From assembly GCF_020360975.1 (NCBI RefSeq), contig NW_025408669.1, forward strand, positions 6,200,001-6,264,000: a stretch of 64,000 nt of DNA, read 5' to 3'. The position numbers and the translations under genes were made by a program. The notes beneath the pieces are model-generated. The model was not told where the DNA came from and ran no database searches. It saw only the letters and a list, made by a program, of their open reading frames with translations. Shown piece after piece: positions 33,881 to 46,979 of this stretch (the first letter of the stretch is position 1; each line of letters opens with the position of its first letter). This DNA comes from Hirsutella rhossiliensis (taxonomy: Eukaryota; Ascomycota; Sordariomycetes; Hypocreales; Ophiocordycipitaceae).

Positions 33881-34304
33881 TAGCTAGCGTAAATTTCTTA
33901 TATACTACTACTAAGACCTTATTTAAGGTAGGCTTATATTAAAAGAGGGAAGGGTTTTCCTTTTAGTACTTTAGTTTTTCTCTCTTATTTAATATCGAAG
34001 TTTTAGATACCTTTAGCTAGGTCCTTAGTATAATCTTAATAATAATAATAATATAATAAGTAAATATAATAGCCCTTTTAAAACAATACTATATTAAGAA
34101 GAAAGTACCTTTTATAATATAATAGTTAAGCTAATAACTATTAATTAAGATTATACTAGTAACTTAACTAAAGGTATTTAAAACTTTAGTATTAAATAAA
34201 AAGGAAAAACTAAAGTACTTAAAGGAAAACCCTTCTTTCTTTTATAGCTAGTCCGCCCTTATATAAGGTCGCGGTTATAATATATAAGAAACTAATACTA
34301 GCTA
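33881..34304. repeat. Long imperfect inverted repeat (MITE-like hairpin)
   Basis: The left arm (33,881-34,036) and right arm (about 34,146-34,304) are reverse complements over roughly 155 bp. Examples are AAGGGTTTTCCTTTTAGTAC against GTACTTAAAGGAAAACCCTT, and the outer TAGCTAGCGTAAATTTCTTA against its diverged partner. The spacer of about 110 bp is rich in AAT. No protein is encoded. The structure fits a MITE or a head-to-head pair of short repeats; no target duplication was found. Confidence 0.7.
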
Positions 34305-34990
34305 TCTTAGGTATTTATTATAAGCTATACTTATAGAGGGCTAAGGCTATACTATAGCGATCGTATTAAAGTTAAGCTAAAGTAGACCTATATATAAGTA
34401 GAGCTCGACCTAAACTTAGGCTAAATAGTACTTAAATATAGGTCGAGCTAAGGACTAAGGAAAATAGATAATTAGCGCGACTAAGATATAGTTTTCCTTC
34501 TTTCTCCTTAGCTTTAAATAAATAACTATTCGGCCCTATACTACTATACTAAGTATATACTAGTACTTAATATATTTAAAGTTCCTTTTAAATAAGGCTA
34601 TAAAGCTTAAAAAGAGATTAAACTTAAAGGATATAATATATATATCTTAATAACTTAGAGGGGGGAGAATAAGCCTATAAATAGCTAGGAGTAGTAATAG
34701 GAGGGCCTAACGCCCGGCTAATAATAAAGTAAGCGATACTTTTACTATAAGTAAGAAAGGTAGAGATAAGGTATTAAGTAATATAAAGCTAACTATAAAT
34801 ATAAGAACTAATTAACTAGATTAAAAGGATATATTAAAAGATAAATAAACTAATAAGGATATATATATAAAAAGGGGCTAGTAATAAGATAAGTAGGTTA
34901 ATACTACTTTTAAGAGTAATAGGGGGGGTAATAACGCTAATAATTAAGAGTATTACTATTTATATAGATAAAAGTCTTTATTTATATAAA
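34304..34990. other. RIP-mutated stretch, unassigned
   Basis: TpA-rich sequence with no readable protein and no terminal repeats. It probably includes the 5' untranslated part of the MULE relic that follows. Confidence 0.35.
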
Positions 34991-36543
34991 CGATCTACTT
35001 TTTCTACGCGTACCCCGCTTACTTAGGCCCTGCTACTTAATTTAGCTATACTAATATAGTAAAGAAGGGAGCCACGCTAAGTATAGCGTAAAGCCTTACT
35101 AAGGGAGAAATCTACCCTTCCTACCTATATCGTAAAGTAAAGCTATTCGCGATAGACCTATAATTTATCCTTAACGAGCTTACTAAAGAGCCTATTAAAG
35201 AGCCTATTAAATAGCCTACTAAATAGCCTATTAAAGAGCCTACTAAAGAGCTTATCGGGCTACTAATTCTACCTCTACCGCCCTCGCTAACCTTTAACTC
35301 CTTTAACGAGCTCTATAACTTCTTTTAGAGCTTTTATTATAGTTATAGTATAGCTATTATTAAGAGCTCTAGCTTATATAAGCATAAGATTAATAGGTAG
35401 GTCTTACCTATATATATTATATTTATTTATAATTATAGCCTTTAACGAGCTTTATTAAGTAGCGGCCTTTATAAAGCTTCCTTATAAAAGCTTAACTACC
35501 CTATTAAGATTATTATATCTATAATAAAGAGATCCTATTAAAAGTAGACTTTTCGTATTAATAATAGTTAATATAACTATAGGTAATTAATCGACCTTTT
35601 AGCTTATAATATCTATAGCCGCTAAACCTAAGTATAGTAAGAGCTTAAGAGAACCCTTTTTAAGTATTATACCCTCCTAGCTCGCGAGATAGCCTCGATT
35701 ATTAAGGACTCTATTAAAGAGAGCTTCTTTTACTAGCGAGATATATATAATAACTATTAAAAGATCTATACCGCGGCCCTTAGTAGTAAGACTATAACCT
35801 AGGCTTTTATTAATTACCTTTAACGTAGCGGCCTTAAGTATATAGTTAAATTTAGCGACGGTAATAATAAGTAAAAGGTTAAGGCTATCTTTTAAATATA
35901 CCCTTAGTATAAGTATATATAGAAGCGCTTTCTAGAAGTCTTAGGACTTAATAATATATATAAAATAAACCGGTTAAAATATATCTTTTTTAAGCTATTA
36001 AAGTTACTAATTAACGGTTTATAGCTAACTTCGCTTTTAGCTTTATTAATATAGAGAAGGAGGAAGGGTTTTAATAGCTTTATAAACGCTTTAATAAGCT
36101 TTACCTTAAAGTTAGGGTCCTAGCGCCTTTATAGTTATTATAGATAAGGAAAAAGCCCTTAAAAACATACTCTTATACGTTTTCCTTTTATTATAGTAAT
36201 AACTTTATATTTACTATATTAACGCTAATATTAACGCGAAAATTAAGTTATATTAAAAGGAGCTTAATAGCGTTAACGATAATAATAATAATAATAATAA
36301 TAAAGCTAGTAGCGTTAATAGCGCTAACGATCTTATTAATATCTTCCTTAGTAAAGTCGCTATATAAAAAGAAGCTAAAGATAAGGTCTTAAGCGTATAA
36401 CCTATATAACTTAAAGACTATAGCTATAAGGGGATATTTACTACTTAGAAGGCTATTATCTACTCCTTAACTAAGGTAGGCTTTTAGTTAGCTTAGCGGG
36501 CGCTTAATTATAAGTATAGATAATACTAAGGCTATATTTCTTA
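34990..36543 (+). pseudogene. Mutator-like (MULE/Hop-type) transposase relic, truncated
   Basis: The plus strand reads FNSFNELYNFFQSF (about 35,290), then an IIISITKRSY and an N-YNYR stretch, the RIP form of the HNH-type end of a FAR1/WRKY-GCM1 DNA-binding domain. Next come IFQIYPQYKYIQKRFLEVLG and LNNIYKINR (35,947-35,976), the altered LD-TYKTNR block holding the first catalytic Asp of MULE transposases. INGLQLTSLLALL follows. A tandem KEPIK/KQPTK repeat lies near 35,180-35,250. The element is cut at 36,544 by the copia LTR. I could not find the remaining part clearly beyond 50,745. Confidence 0.6.
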
Positions 36544-37025
36544 TAAAGAGAGATATAAGAAGTATATATAAAATGCACGAAGGTAAAATTAAAAGTAAGA
36601 GGTTAGATAAGTAAGGGAAAGAGATTTTATTCTTATAGGGGCAGTAATAAAGGTAGGGGAGTAATTATTATATTGCCTTAATTCTCCTTCTTTCCTCTAT
36701 CTAACGCCCCTTTTTATACCCGTCTAGCATCTTAATTAATAAAGAAGATCCTACTTAAAGAAGCTACTAATATCCTTTTAACTACTAAGCTTTTTACTAG
36801 GTTTTCCCCTCCTTTTTAGCCGTTGCTAATATATCCGTCTTATCTCTCGCTACCTTTATAGGAAGCTATCGCTACTTCTGCTTCCCCTTATGCCCCTACC
36901 CTCCTTTTTACACCTCTTTTTAGCTCCTTTTTCCTTCTTCTATACCGGGTGTTTTTTAGCTTCCTAGGTCCCTTATACTAAGGGATATCTCCGAGAACTA
37001 CGAAATTAGGCTACGCTTCGCGACA
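36544..37025 (-). repeat. 3' LTR of the copia element
   Basis: 482 bp. On the minus strand it starts TGTCGCGAAGCG and ends CTCTCTTTA (from CTTCA). It keeps several CA/TG dinucleotides that are TA in its partner, so it is the less RIP-mutated copy. Confidence 0.9.
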
Positions 37026-37034
37026 CACCCCCTT
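37026..37034 (-). other. Polypurine tract of the copia element
   Basis: The minus strand reads AAGGGGGTG directly before the 3' LTR, the expected place and composition for the plus-strand primer. Confidence 0.7.
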
Positions 37035-37039
37035 AGCTA

Positions 37040-39127
37040 TAGCCTGCCCTTATAGAAAGGGTAAAGCTAAATACCTAGGCCGGTAAGCGTATAGAGGAGG
37101 TCTTAGTCTATACTTATCTCCTACTCGAGAAATCCGGGTTTTAGCCCTAGGCTCTTTTAGACCTACTTTAGGAAAAGGGGCCTAAGGAGGGAATTAAGTC
37201 CTATAAGAAAGGGGGGCTTCTCTAAGGATAAGTCCCTAAAAAGAGGGCCTTTAAGAAGAATAAGTCCTAATTAAGCTAGGGGCCCTCCTTTAGGATAAGT
37301 CCTAATTCCTCTCTTTAGCTATAGACGTCTCCTTCCTCCTATATACTATTAGCTCCTCTCGTAGACTCTTAAGGCGGGCTTTTAAAGATAGCTTCTCTCG
37401 AACGTCTTCTAGCTTAATTTACTAAAAAAAGATAGCTAGCTTCTACTTTAGTAGGGGCTTTATAAGACCGTCGGCTTTTATCGATACCGTTAGAACCTAA
37501 TAAATAAAAATAAGTCCCCTTTAGACCTCTTAGCGTAATTAATACTAATAGATATCGATATACTATAGCTAGGTCGATAACTTACTATTTTCTATAAGAA
37601 TTCGTATAGTCTATATATTATTGCATTTTATAGCTAATAGGGTCGGAATTTATAGTTATAACGATATTAGTAGCTAGCTAAGGAAAATCGCTTCTTTTAA
37701 CGCTTTTAAAAGAGCTAGTAGCTCTGCCTTTATACTAGAAGTCGTAATAGTAGCTTACTTCGAAGCTCTCTAAGTAATAGTTCCTTTAAAAAGGGATATA
37801 ATATACCCCTATAAGCTCTTTCTATCTAAGGAATTATCTATAAAAGACGAATCGCTTAAATAAAGGAAGATTTCGGCAGCTAGTTTCTTCCTTTCCTACC
37901 CTCCTAGGCGTAAACTATATAATCTCGTTAAATAGAGATAAAGTATAGCTCTGTCTACTACTTCTTAATACCTAGGGCTAGGATTCTAGTTATGCCTAGC
38001 TAGCTAGGAGACTATAAAAGAGATATCCGGTCTAGTAGAAATAGCTAAAAAAAGCAAGGAGCCTACCTTCTATTAATATTAGTGTTTCTCTTACTCCCTA
38101 GCTTAAATAGACGGATTAGGCAAAAGCTCTTTATTTAATATAGGCGTAGAGGGAAGCTTCTTATCGAGGGAATTAAGGAGGAATTTATAAGCGACCTTAT
38201 CGATATAAGCGTCCTAGGTAAGCTAGATAGTCCGTTAGGACCTATTCTAAAAGATTCGTATCCCTAGGAACTACTTTAGCTCCCCTAGCCTAGTTATCTT
38301 ATACCTTTATTATAGGCCTTATATAGCCTCCCTAGTAGTAGCTTCTTCCTCTTTTAAGTAGGCTTAGATAATATCGTTAATATAAAAGAAGACTATGATT
38401 TTACCCTTCTATATTATACACGGTTCCTAAGGGACTTTCGTTAAGCTTAGGGCTTTAAGGGAACCTATTAAATACTATTACTAAAGAAGGGGTAATCTTT
38501 ATAGTCTATATAGAGCTTTCCTAAGCTATAGAACCTTTCCTAGTTATTAGAAACTAAGAGGAAGTCGTATATAGATAACTTCTTCTTCCTTAAGTAGGTA
38601 GTTAATAAAGGCGTTAACTATATCTATCTATTTAAGCTCGAAGTTAAATTCTACTACTATAGCTATAAGGGTCCGAAAAGATATCCTTACTAAGGTAGTT
38701 GCCTTAGTAGGTAGATCCCCCTTTTCCTATTAATTCCTATAGATAACTAGCTAGGCCTTATACTTTTAAAGGAAGCTATATTTATTAGTTTTATAGATAA
38801 AGACCTACTTATAGCTAAGGACCTATTTTCCTCTTACCTTTTCTTTAAGGACCTCTTTAAAAGACCCTATCTCTTTATATAAAGCTAGGTAGTCTTTCTA
38901 GGCCTAGAAAAACTAGTCTTTAAAGGGGTGTTTTTCTAGCTACTTTTAGTTTACTAGTAGGTCTAGGAGGTCTCTTTTATATACCTTCCTTACTAATAGT
39001 AGCTTAAAAAGCTAGCCTACTATAAACGCTCTATAAGAACCGTCTTTTATTAGCATTAAATAAAAGTCGGAAAAACGATTAAAATAAGGGAGAGGTTAGT
39101 CTTCTTTTATATCGGTATAACGACCGG
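37040..39127 (-). pseudogene. Copia pol relic: reverse transcriptase and RNase H part
   Basis: Minus-strand reading with RIP stops. The VFFYINDII block at about 38,367-38,393 is the altered VFFYVDDII active site. Sequence leftward to the polypurine tract should hold RNase H, though I could not place its catalytic residues one by one. The right end is the gypsy insertion point. Confidence 0.6.
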
Positions 39128-39588
39128 TGTTATTCCTAAGGGATAAACCTATTAAGGGGTTTATATTAGTAGATATAATAGGGCATAGTCTAAGTAATAA
39201 TATATATATTACGTTAGTAATATATCGGAGGTTATAAACTATAGACTATAACTAGGTAATTAGAATTAAAGATAGAATCGTAATAAAGATCTATATTATA
39301 ATATTAAAAGCTATCGAGCTATCTATTTAAAGGAGTATTCTATTCCTTCCTTATATATCTCGAGAGCTTCCCTAGATCGCCGGGAGCGCTAGGTAATCCC
39401 GTTATCTAGGAGCGCTAGAGCGCTAGAGCGATCCTACGATCCTAGCTATAAAGCGTTAGAGCGCTAGAGTAACCCGTCGCTCTAAACTTAATTAGCCCGT
39501 CGGTCTATCTAATATTCCTTGCTCCCTACGTTACGTAATATCGTAATATATATTAGTCCCCGCGGTTTACTAGACCGTAGTTATAATA
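39128..39588 (-). repeat. 3' LTR of nested gypsy element
   Basis: 461 bp, same length as the partner at 46,514. A 62-codon frame at 39,519-39,707 crosses its end and is fortuitous. It contains short GAGCGCTAGAGCGCTAGAGC-type repeats. Confidence 0.92.
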
Positions 39589-39593
39589 GGATA

Positions 39594-39607
39594 CCTCCCT
39601 TCCTTTT
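39594..39607 (-). other. Polypurine tract of nested gypsy element
   Basis: The minus strand reads AAAAGGAAGGGAGG five bases before the 3' LTR, which confirms minus orientation. Confidence 0.8.
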
Positions 39608-39699
39608 AGTCTTATCCCTAAGACCTACTACTTTAGCCGCTATATATAAATATACCCTTATCGCGTTATATATAAGTATATCGTTCTTTATTCTTTTAT

Positions 39700-42600
39700 C
39701 TTTTTAGGATATACTACTAATAGTATATCTAGTTATATTTAAAAATCCCGTTCTTATAATTCTAATAAATCGCGTTAACGATCGGAGCTAGTATCCTAGA
39801 CCGAGATCTATAGTATTAAAATTATACCTTACTCTTATTATTTTTAATTAGGCTTAACTTATAAAGTCGGCGAGCGTTCTAATCGGTGTTTTAAATATAC
39901 CTTTATAGGCCGTTCTTATAATAGTTATAATATAGCGTCCGCCTATTCGTTTTATCCCTTTCCTTCCTTATTATTCTTTTTACTAATATTCTTTCTTTTC
40001 TAGTTCGTTATATTATAAATTAATAGTAAAAGATTAATTTAGACGAACGGAAAGTAAAAGAAGCGTTAAAGGAAGCAATAGCTCGCTTAGCTTAGATTAG
40101 GAAATAGAAGCGTTTCCTAAAGGACTAAGGTAGTAAGTTATTTTAGCGGGGTATATAAGCTATTAATAAAGAAGATAGTATAATATATTCTTCTTAAGAT
40201 AAATCGGTTTATTTATCGAATAAGGAAACTATTACTATTAGCGAGGTTTAATCGTTTAGTGCCTTAAACGTATTAAACTAAGATGCTATTCTTAGTAACC
40301 CTATATTTCTAATTAAGGGTTCGCTTAGTAGAACTATTAAAGTAGAGAGCCGTAGTAGGTTAAGTACTTAAGTAGTTCCTAGGTATTTTCCTTTAGTCTA
40401 TATCCCTTTTACTTAATAAGGTATTCTTATTACTAACCTTATTTTCTTATATTTAGTATTTATTCGGCTTTATATTCCTAATTATTATTAACTTCGATTT
40501 TATCTTATAGTTTAGCGTTTTATAGTATTAGTTCTAATAATAAGATATAAAATATTAGGTATATCTATATTATTATTAGTAGCGAAAGTTTATAGTTAAC
40601 TTTCGAAATAACCTTCTTAATTTTAAATAGTCTAAGTTTCTTAAAATCTAATTTATTACTTAGTCGTTTTATTTTAATATTTCGTTATATAAGGTAGACT
40701 ATATCTCCCTCTTAAAAGATTAGTCCCTATAATCTTTTTCGATTATAATAAGTAGATATTTACTCCCTAATAAATTAAAGTTCTTATTATATTTCTTTAT
40801 ATAATTTTTATAGCTAATCTACTTATAGTATCGCTTATTCCGCTTATAATCCTTATTAAGTAACCTTAAATACTTCTAGGTTATATCTATAATTAGCGTA
40901 TACTAGTAAGAGCTTAGTTATTTCTATAACTAAGCTATTATAAGCTAGTTACGCTATTAATAGCTATTTAACTTAATCGTTTTATTCGTAGCTAATATAA
41001 TATCGTAAATATTATTTAAGCGTTTAGTTAAGTCATTCTATTTATCTATCTATTTATAGGTAATAAGCTATACTAAGCTTATATTTCGTCCCTAATTATA
41101 CTATAAGAGCTTACTAAAACTTAGCTATAAATATACTTCCTTTATTAAAGATAATCTTATTTAATAGTCTATAATTACTAATAATAGTTTATAGGAATAT
41201 ATATACTAGCTCTTTTATATTACTTACTTCTTTATATAGTAAGAAGTACCTATACTTCGTTAACCTATTAGTAATAACGAATATACTATTATACTTAATA
41301 TTAGTTATAGGTTCTTTTAACGATAGTAGCTTTATAATATAGTCGAAAGCTATTAAGTCCTATAGTTTCTTTAGTACTAGTAGCGGTTATAATTCTCTAT
41401 ATAGTTTATATTATTTAGCTTTACTTTATATATAAAGTTTATATTCTTTAATAACTTATCGTACTACTTCTTTAAGCTATAAGAAGTTATATTATCGTTT
41501 AATCTATTTTATTATTCTTTAGATTCCTTAGTATCTATATATTAAATATTTATATATATCTTATATAACTTTATTATATAATTTTAGTAGTATTTAGATT
41601 TTATTTTTATATATTAGAACTTCTAAATATTCTATATTATATCTATTTAGTACTTTATATTCTTTTATCTATTTTAGGATCTTTTAGTATATTAAGTCGT
41701 TAGGTTATACTTTAAATATTATATTTAGCTATCGTTACTAGTAGTTCCCGTTTTCGTTAATTTCTAAGAGCTATCCTTTCGCTATAAGTACTCTTATATT
41801 ATAGTTACTTTATCGACTAAGGGTATTAGCTCGACCGTTTTCTATTCCTTTTCTATAGATTATTTTATAGTTAAATTCTAATAAGTATTTAGCCTATTAG
41901 ATCTATTATCCGTTTAACTATTATATTATTATAAAGTATAAGATATTCTTATAATCTATATAGACCTTAACTTTATATTTACTTTTAAGAAGGTAGTATT
42001 AGAATTCCTTAAAAGCTTAAATAATTATAAGGAATTCTTTATCGTAGATAAGGTAATTAAGTTCTATACTATATAGCTTTTTTAAGTAGAATATAATTAG
42101 TTATAGTCTTCCTTTATTATCTTTTTATCCGATTTATACTCTTAAAGTAAAGTCTAATATATTAGTTTTAAGTTCGATTTATCGTTTTAGATTAAAGGTA
42201 GTTAAGACTAGTTCTTATATAATTATAGTCTTAATATATTTAAGAGCTTTATTAGCTTTATCGTCCTATATAAACTCTTTTTCCTTCTTTATTAAGTTAT
42301 ATAATAGTACTATAATCTTTTTAAAATCTTTAATAAATCGTTAGTAGTAATTTATAAATCCTAGGAAACTTTATATATCTTTAACGGTCTTTAGCGTTAG
42401 CTATTCTTTAATAAAGTTAATCTTATCTTATTATATTTATATTTCTCTTAGTAAGATCGTATATCTAAAGAAGTCTACTTCTTATATATAGAACTTACTT
42501 TTCTTTAGTTTAACTAATAACTTTATATTTTAAAGTACGCGGAGTACCTTATAAATATATTCCTTATATTCTTTTAAGGTATCTAAGAAGATTAAGATAT

Positions 42601-45600
42601 TATCTAAGTATACTACTATAAAGATATCTAAGTATTTATATAGGATATTATTAATTATCTATTAAAAGGTAGCTAGTATATTTATAAGTTTAAATAGTAT
42701 TACTAGATATTTAAATAGTTTAAATTTTATTCTAAAAGCTATTATTTATTTATATCCCTTTTTTATATATATTAAGTTATAAGCGCCTTTAAGGTTAAGG
42801 GCTATAAACTATTTTTTACTATATATTCGATCTTATAGTTCCGATATAAGTAGTAATAGTATTCGGTCCTTTATTATAATATCGTTTAAGCGTTTATAGT
42901 TAATAATAAGTTATAGCTTACCGTTTTTCTTTAAAATAAATATAACTAGATAGCCTACTTTAGATATTAACGTTTATATATATCCCTTTTATAGATTCTT
43001 ATTAAGGTAGTCGTATAGCGTTTATAGTTACTTTTTATTTAGGTTATAAATCTTATAGAACGTCGGCGTTATTTTATCCTTAAGATAAATTTCATAGTCC
43101 TATTAGCTATATTTAAGTAACCCTATCTTAAGTTCTTTCTTAAAGAGTTTATTATATTTTTAGTATTCCTAAGGGATATTCTTTATTTTATTTTATAGGC
43201 TTTATTCTTTCTTTTAAAAGCTAGTTTCTCTTAACTTAAGCTCTTTATTAATTTATTTAAGGTCTTTCCTTAAAGTAGCAATAACTCTTTAAATCTTTAT
43301 ATTATATCCTTTATTTTATTTATATTAGATGCTAGGTTATATAGCTATATTAGTTAGTATATAGGTCTTATTAATCGATTTTATTATATCCGCCGGTTCG
43401 GTTACTATTTTCGTTTATATTACTAAAGCCTATAATAATTTACTTAAACGGTTATCCCTTTTATCTTATTTAGTAGCTAGATTATCGTAAAACTTTACTT
43501 TCTTTTAAGTCTACTTATCTTAGAAACTTATATCTTTATTTTAATATAGCTAGCTAGTTTTCTAGTTAATTAGTAGGTTACTTTCCTATAGCTATAGAAG
43601 TCTTAATATAAGGTTATATTCTTTAATATCTATAATATTAAAGTTAACTTATTCGTCGTAGCCCTAGATATTAATATTAAGGTAATTAATCTCTATACTA
43701 ATAATTCTATTATTATAGTTAAAGGCCTCTCCTTTAATATTTATAAGTTTATATAGATCTTTCTTATATCTTTATATAAGTTAGTAACGATTAACGACTT
43801 TAAGTAAAACGTAATTGCCTATTATATTATAGTTTAAAAGTATATATACGTAATATCCCGCGATTTAGATATCTAATATTATTTAGTTACTATAGCTTAC
43901 CGTTACTATATATAGGGTCCTTAGATTTTATTATATTATACTAGTCTATAGCCCTTTTATAAATAGCGTACCTTATTTTTTACCTAGTTTTTATTCGTTT
44001 TATTTAGGTATTCTTCTTCGATTTATTATTAATATTATTTCTTTATATTTTCGTCGTATAGTATCGTATTAAGGCTTAAGAGACTAATTTCTTATAGCTA
44101 ATTAAAGATTTCTTATTTCTTAATACTATATCGTTTATATTATATAGCTTCGTACTTAATTACGTACTATACTTTATAATTCTATTTATTTTTATACTAA
44201 AGGTTAAGTTTTTATTTAGCGTCTTTTTATTTTTTATATAGTATTTCTATATTAATTCTTCCTTAGTTAAATATAGCTTATAACCTTTATACGTATTACT
44301 AATAATCTTTTAGTATACTATTATATCGTTTATACTATACTTATACTTTTTTATATTTATAAACTTTATAGTTTAGGTATATATATTTATTATAATCTTC
44401 TTTATTATATTTAACTTATTACGTAAGTCTTTAAAAGATTAAGGGTTCGGATACCTTAGAGTAAGTAGCGTTATATTATTCCTTTATTTTAGCGTATTTA
44501 TAGATTTTATATATCTCTAAAAGACATCTCGTTAATAAACTATAATTATCGCGGTATTTAAGTAGCGTGCCGTAATTAAGTTCTAATAATATAACTTAGT
44601 TATTTAAGTAGCGTTAATCGATTTTCTAGTAGTCTAGTTTTATACTTAGGTAGGGTTTCGAAAGTACTTATCCTTTAAACCTAACTAAGAAGGCGTCGTA
44701 TTATACCTTTATCTAGAAGTATATTATATAGTCTAGGTAGACGTATAATATCTATAAAATATACTTATAGTACTTATAAGTAAGTAGTATTTATAGATTA
44801 TCTTTAAATTCTCCTTATAGTTACTATTCTTATTATAGAGCTATAAAGGTATCGACTATAACGATAGCTATAACGTAGTCTCCTCTATATAGTACCGGTT
44901 AATATCGAATTAATATAGCTTATTAGTTTTCTATAAGAATTTAAGGTATTTATTAGGTTTTAATTTTAAGTATTTCTTTAAATTCTTCGAAGTATAAAGC
45001 GTATTCTTTAATCGTAGTATTTTCCCTTAGTAGCGAGGGTAGTAGTACGAGTTCGTTCTTATCTTTTATTTCTCTAGGTATTTCTTATTCTTTAAAGCTT
45101 ATATCGTCGATACTTCGTTATTTCTCTTTAGGTTATTATCTAAGTTTCGTAAGTATAAGGGCTATATCTATATCTTCTTTATTATATTATTTATAGGCTA
45201 CCTATTATTATTATTAATTTTTACTTTATATATCTTCCTAGAATCGTTTACCGTTCTTCTTAATTTAGTCTTAGGAGACTCTTTTAAAATAGGGGTATTT
45301 TGGTTTTATAAATTTAACTTATTTCTATATTTTAGGATCCCTTTATTATATTATTATAAGGGTTTTCTTTAGTAGCTTTAAGAACTGTCTAGTACCGTTC
45401 TTATTACTTAGGTATACTATATATTTATTATTATAGTATATAGTCTAACTAAAGAGTTTATACTTTAGTTCTTATTTATTAGTAGCGTTTAAGTATTTCT
45501 TATCTTTTAAGGCTAGTACTTAGTAGGTTTTCTTCTCCTTACGAGGTTATTTATATTCCTTAAAGTAATATCTAAGTTTCCTATAGTTAAAACACTTTCC

Positions 45601-46450
45601 TTTACCTTTCTATATTATACTTAAATTTATTAGTCTAGGATTTATCATATATACCTAGGCTATTTATATTTCGCGCTTTTTCTTATAGTTAGCGCGTTAG
45701 CTAAAGTTATTTCTATAAGAAGGGTTTTAGTTTCCTCTTCCTTATTTCTTTTCTTAGCGTTGCGTATACTATCTATCGTCGATTCGTACTACTATAGTAA
45801 TATAGTCTAAGAGATTATTAGGTTAATTTTCCTTATAAAGCTCGTCCTTAACTTCTTTTTTAAGCCTATTATAGAATCGTAATATAAGAGGTTCGTTATC
45901 TTAATTAAGCTTTAAGGTAACTTAACGGAACTTTATAGCGTAATCTAATACTAAGATCCTTTATCGGAGTTCTTAAAGTTTTTATTTAGCTTCTTATTCT
46001 TTATCGGTTATTCTAAATACCTTTATAGTAGCTTCTTCGAATCCTTAGAAACTAGCAAAGACTTTATCTATTTTATTATCTCGTCGCGCTACTTAGTTAT
46101 TAAGAAAATCCCTTATAATAGGTCTAAACTAAGTAAGTGCCGTTCTAGATAAATAATTTCCTATATAGAGTACCTTTTTAACTAGGTCCGAGAGTTTCGT
46201 AGGGTAAAACCGGTAGTAGGCCTTAAGTTAGGTAAGAAAGTCTTAAAGCATACTATAAGTACCGTCGAATAGTCCTAGCTATTTTAGTTTAACTACTTCT
46301 CTAAGGTCCTTAACTTATCCGTTGCCTCCTTTATTCCTAAGTAACTATACCTTATATTAAAGGGCGATAATCTCGCGTATTATATCCTAAGGCAATATAG
46401 TAGCTCTAGAGTTAGTTAATCTAGCTTACTATATAGGTATATTAATAGTT
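39700..46450 (-). pseudogene. Gypsy gag-pol relic (nested element)
   Basis: Minus strand. The gag zinc knuckle CX2CX4HX4C lies at 45,552-45,594: one Cys is intact, the other Cys and the His are Tyr, and Gly is Arg. The reverse-transcriptase VVYLDNILIF block is at about 42,590-42,615. The integrase core has a FDYIIKLL block at about 41,345-41,375 and FVITNRLTKYRYF nearby (from DRLTKY-F), giving the first catalytic region. Domain order gag-RT-IN is that of Ty3/gypsy. Whether a chromodomain ended the polyprotein could not be read. Confidence 0.7.
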
Positions 46451-46513
46451 ACGATATTACTTAGAGTAACGCGGTATTATACTAAATAAGAGCTTTTAAC
46501 GTATAATAACTAG

Positions 46514-46974
46514 TATTATTCCTAAGGGATAAACCTATTAAGGGGTTTATATTAGTAGATATAATAGGGCGTAGTCTAAGCAATAATATATATATTACGT
46601 TAGTAATAAGTTAGAGGTCGTAGACTATAGACTATAACTAATTAATTAGAATTAAAGATAGAATTATAATAAAGATCTATATTATAATATTAAAAGCTAT
46701 CGAGCTATTTATCTAAAAGAGTATTCTATTCCTTCCTTATATATCTTAAGAGCTTCCTTAGATCGCCGGGAGCGCTAGGTAATCCCGTCTTCTAAGAGCG
46801 CTAGAGCGCTAGAGCGATCCTATAATCCTAGCTATAGAGCGTTAGAGCGCTAGAGTAACCTATCGCTCTAAACTTAATTAGCCCGTCGGTCCGTTTAATA
46901 TTCCTTGCTCCCTACGTTACGTAATATTATAATATATATTAGTCCCCGCGGTTCGCTAGACCGTGGTCGTAATA
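46514..46974 (-). repeat. 5' LTR of nested gypsy element
   Basis: 461 bp, direct repeat of 39,128-39,588. The outer ends are TA...TA here versus TG...TA in the partner, both derivable from TG...CA by RIP. Confidence 0.92.
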
Positions 46975-46979
46975 ATCGG

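Larger units (their letters stand above)
39128..46974 (-). mobile_element. Complete Ty3/gypsy retrotransposon nested in copia
   Basis: LTRs of exactly 461 bp (39,128-39,588 and 46,514-46,974) run TG/TA to TA (from TG...CA). The 5-bp target duplication is ACCGG at 39,123-39,127 and ATCGG at 46,975-46,979. A polypurine tract (minus strand AAAAGGAAGGGAGG, 39,594-39,607) abuts the left LTR, so the element reads right to left. On the minus strand come gag with a CCHC knuckle, then RT (YLDN at 42,599-42,610) and integrase, the gypsy order. All frames are destroyed by RIP. Confidence 0.92.

Noticed and set aside
39519..39707. 62-codon frame in the second AT-rich block
   Set aside because: It crosses the end of the gypsy LTR and the polypurine tract and reads opposite to the element; fortuitous.
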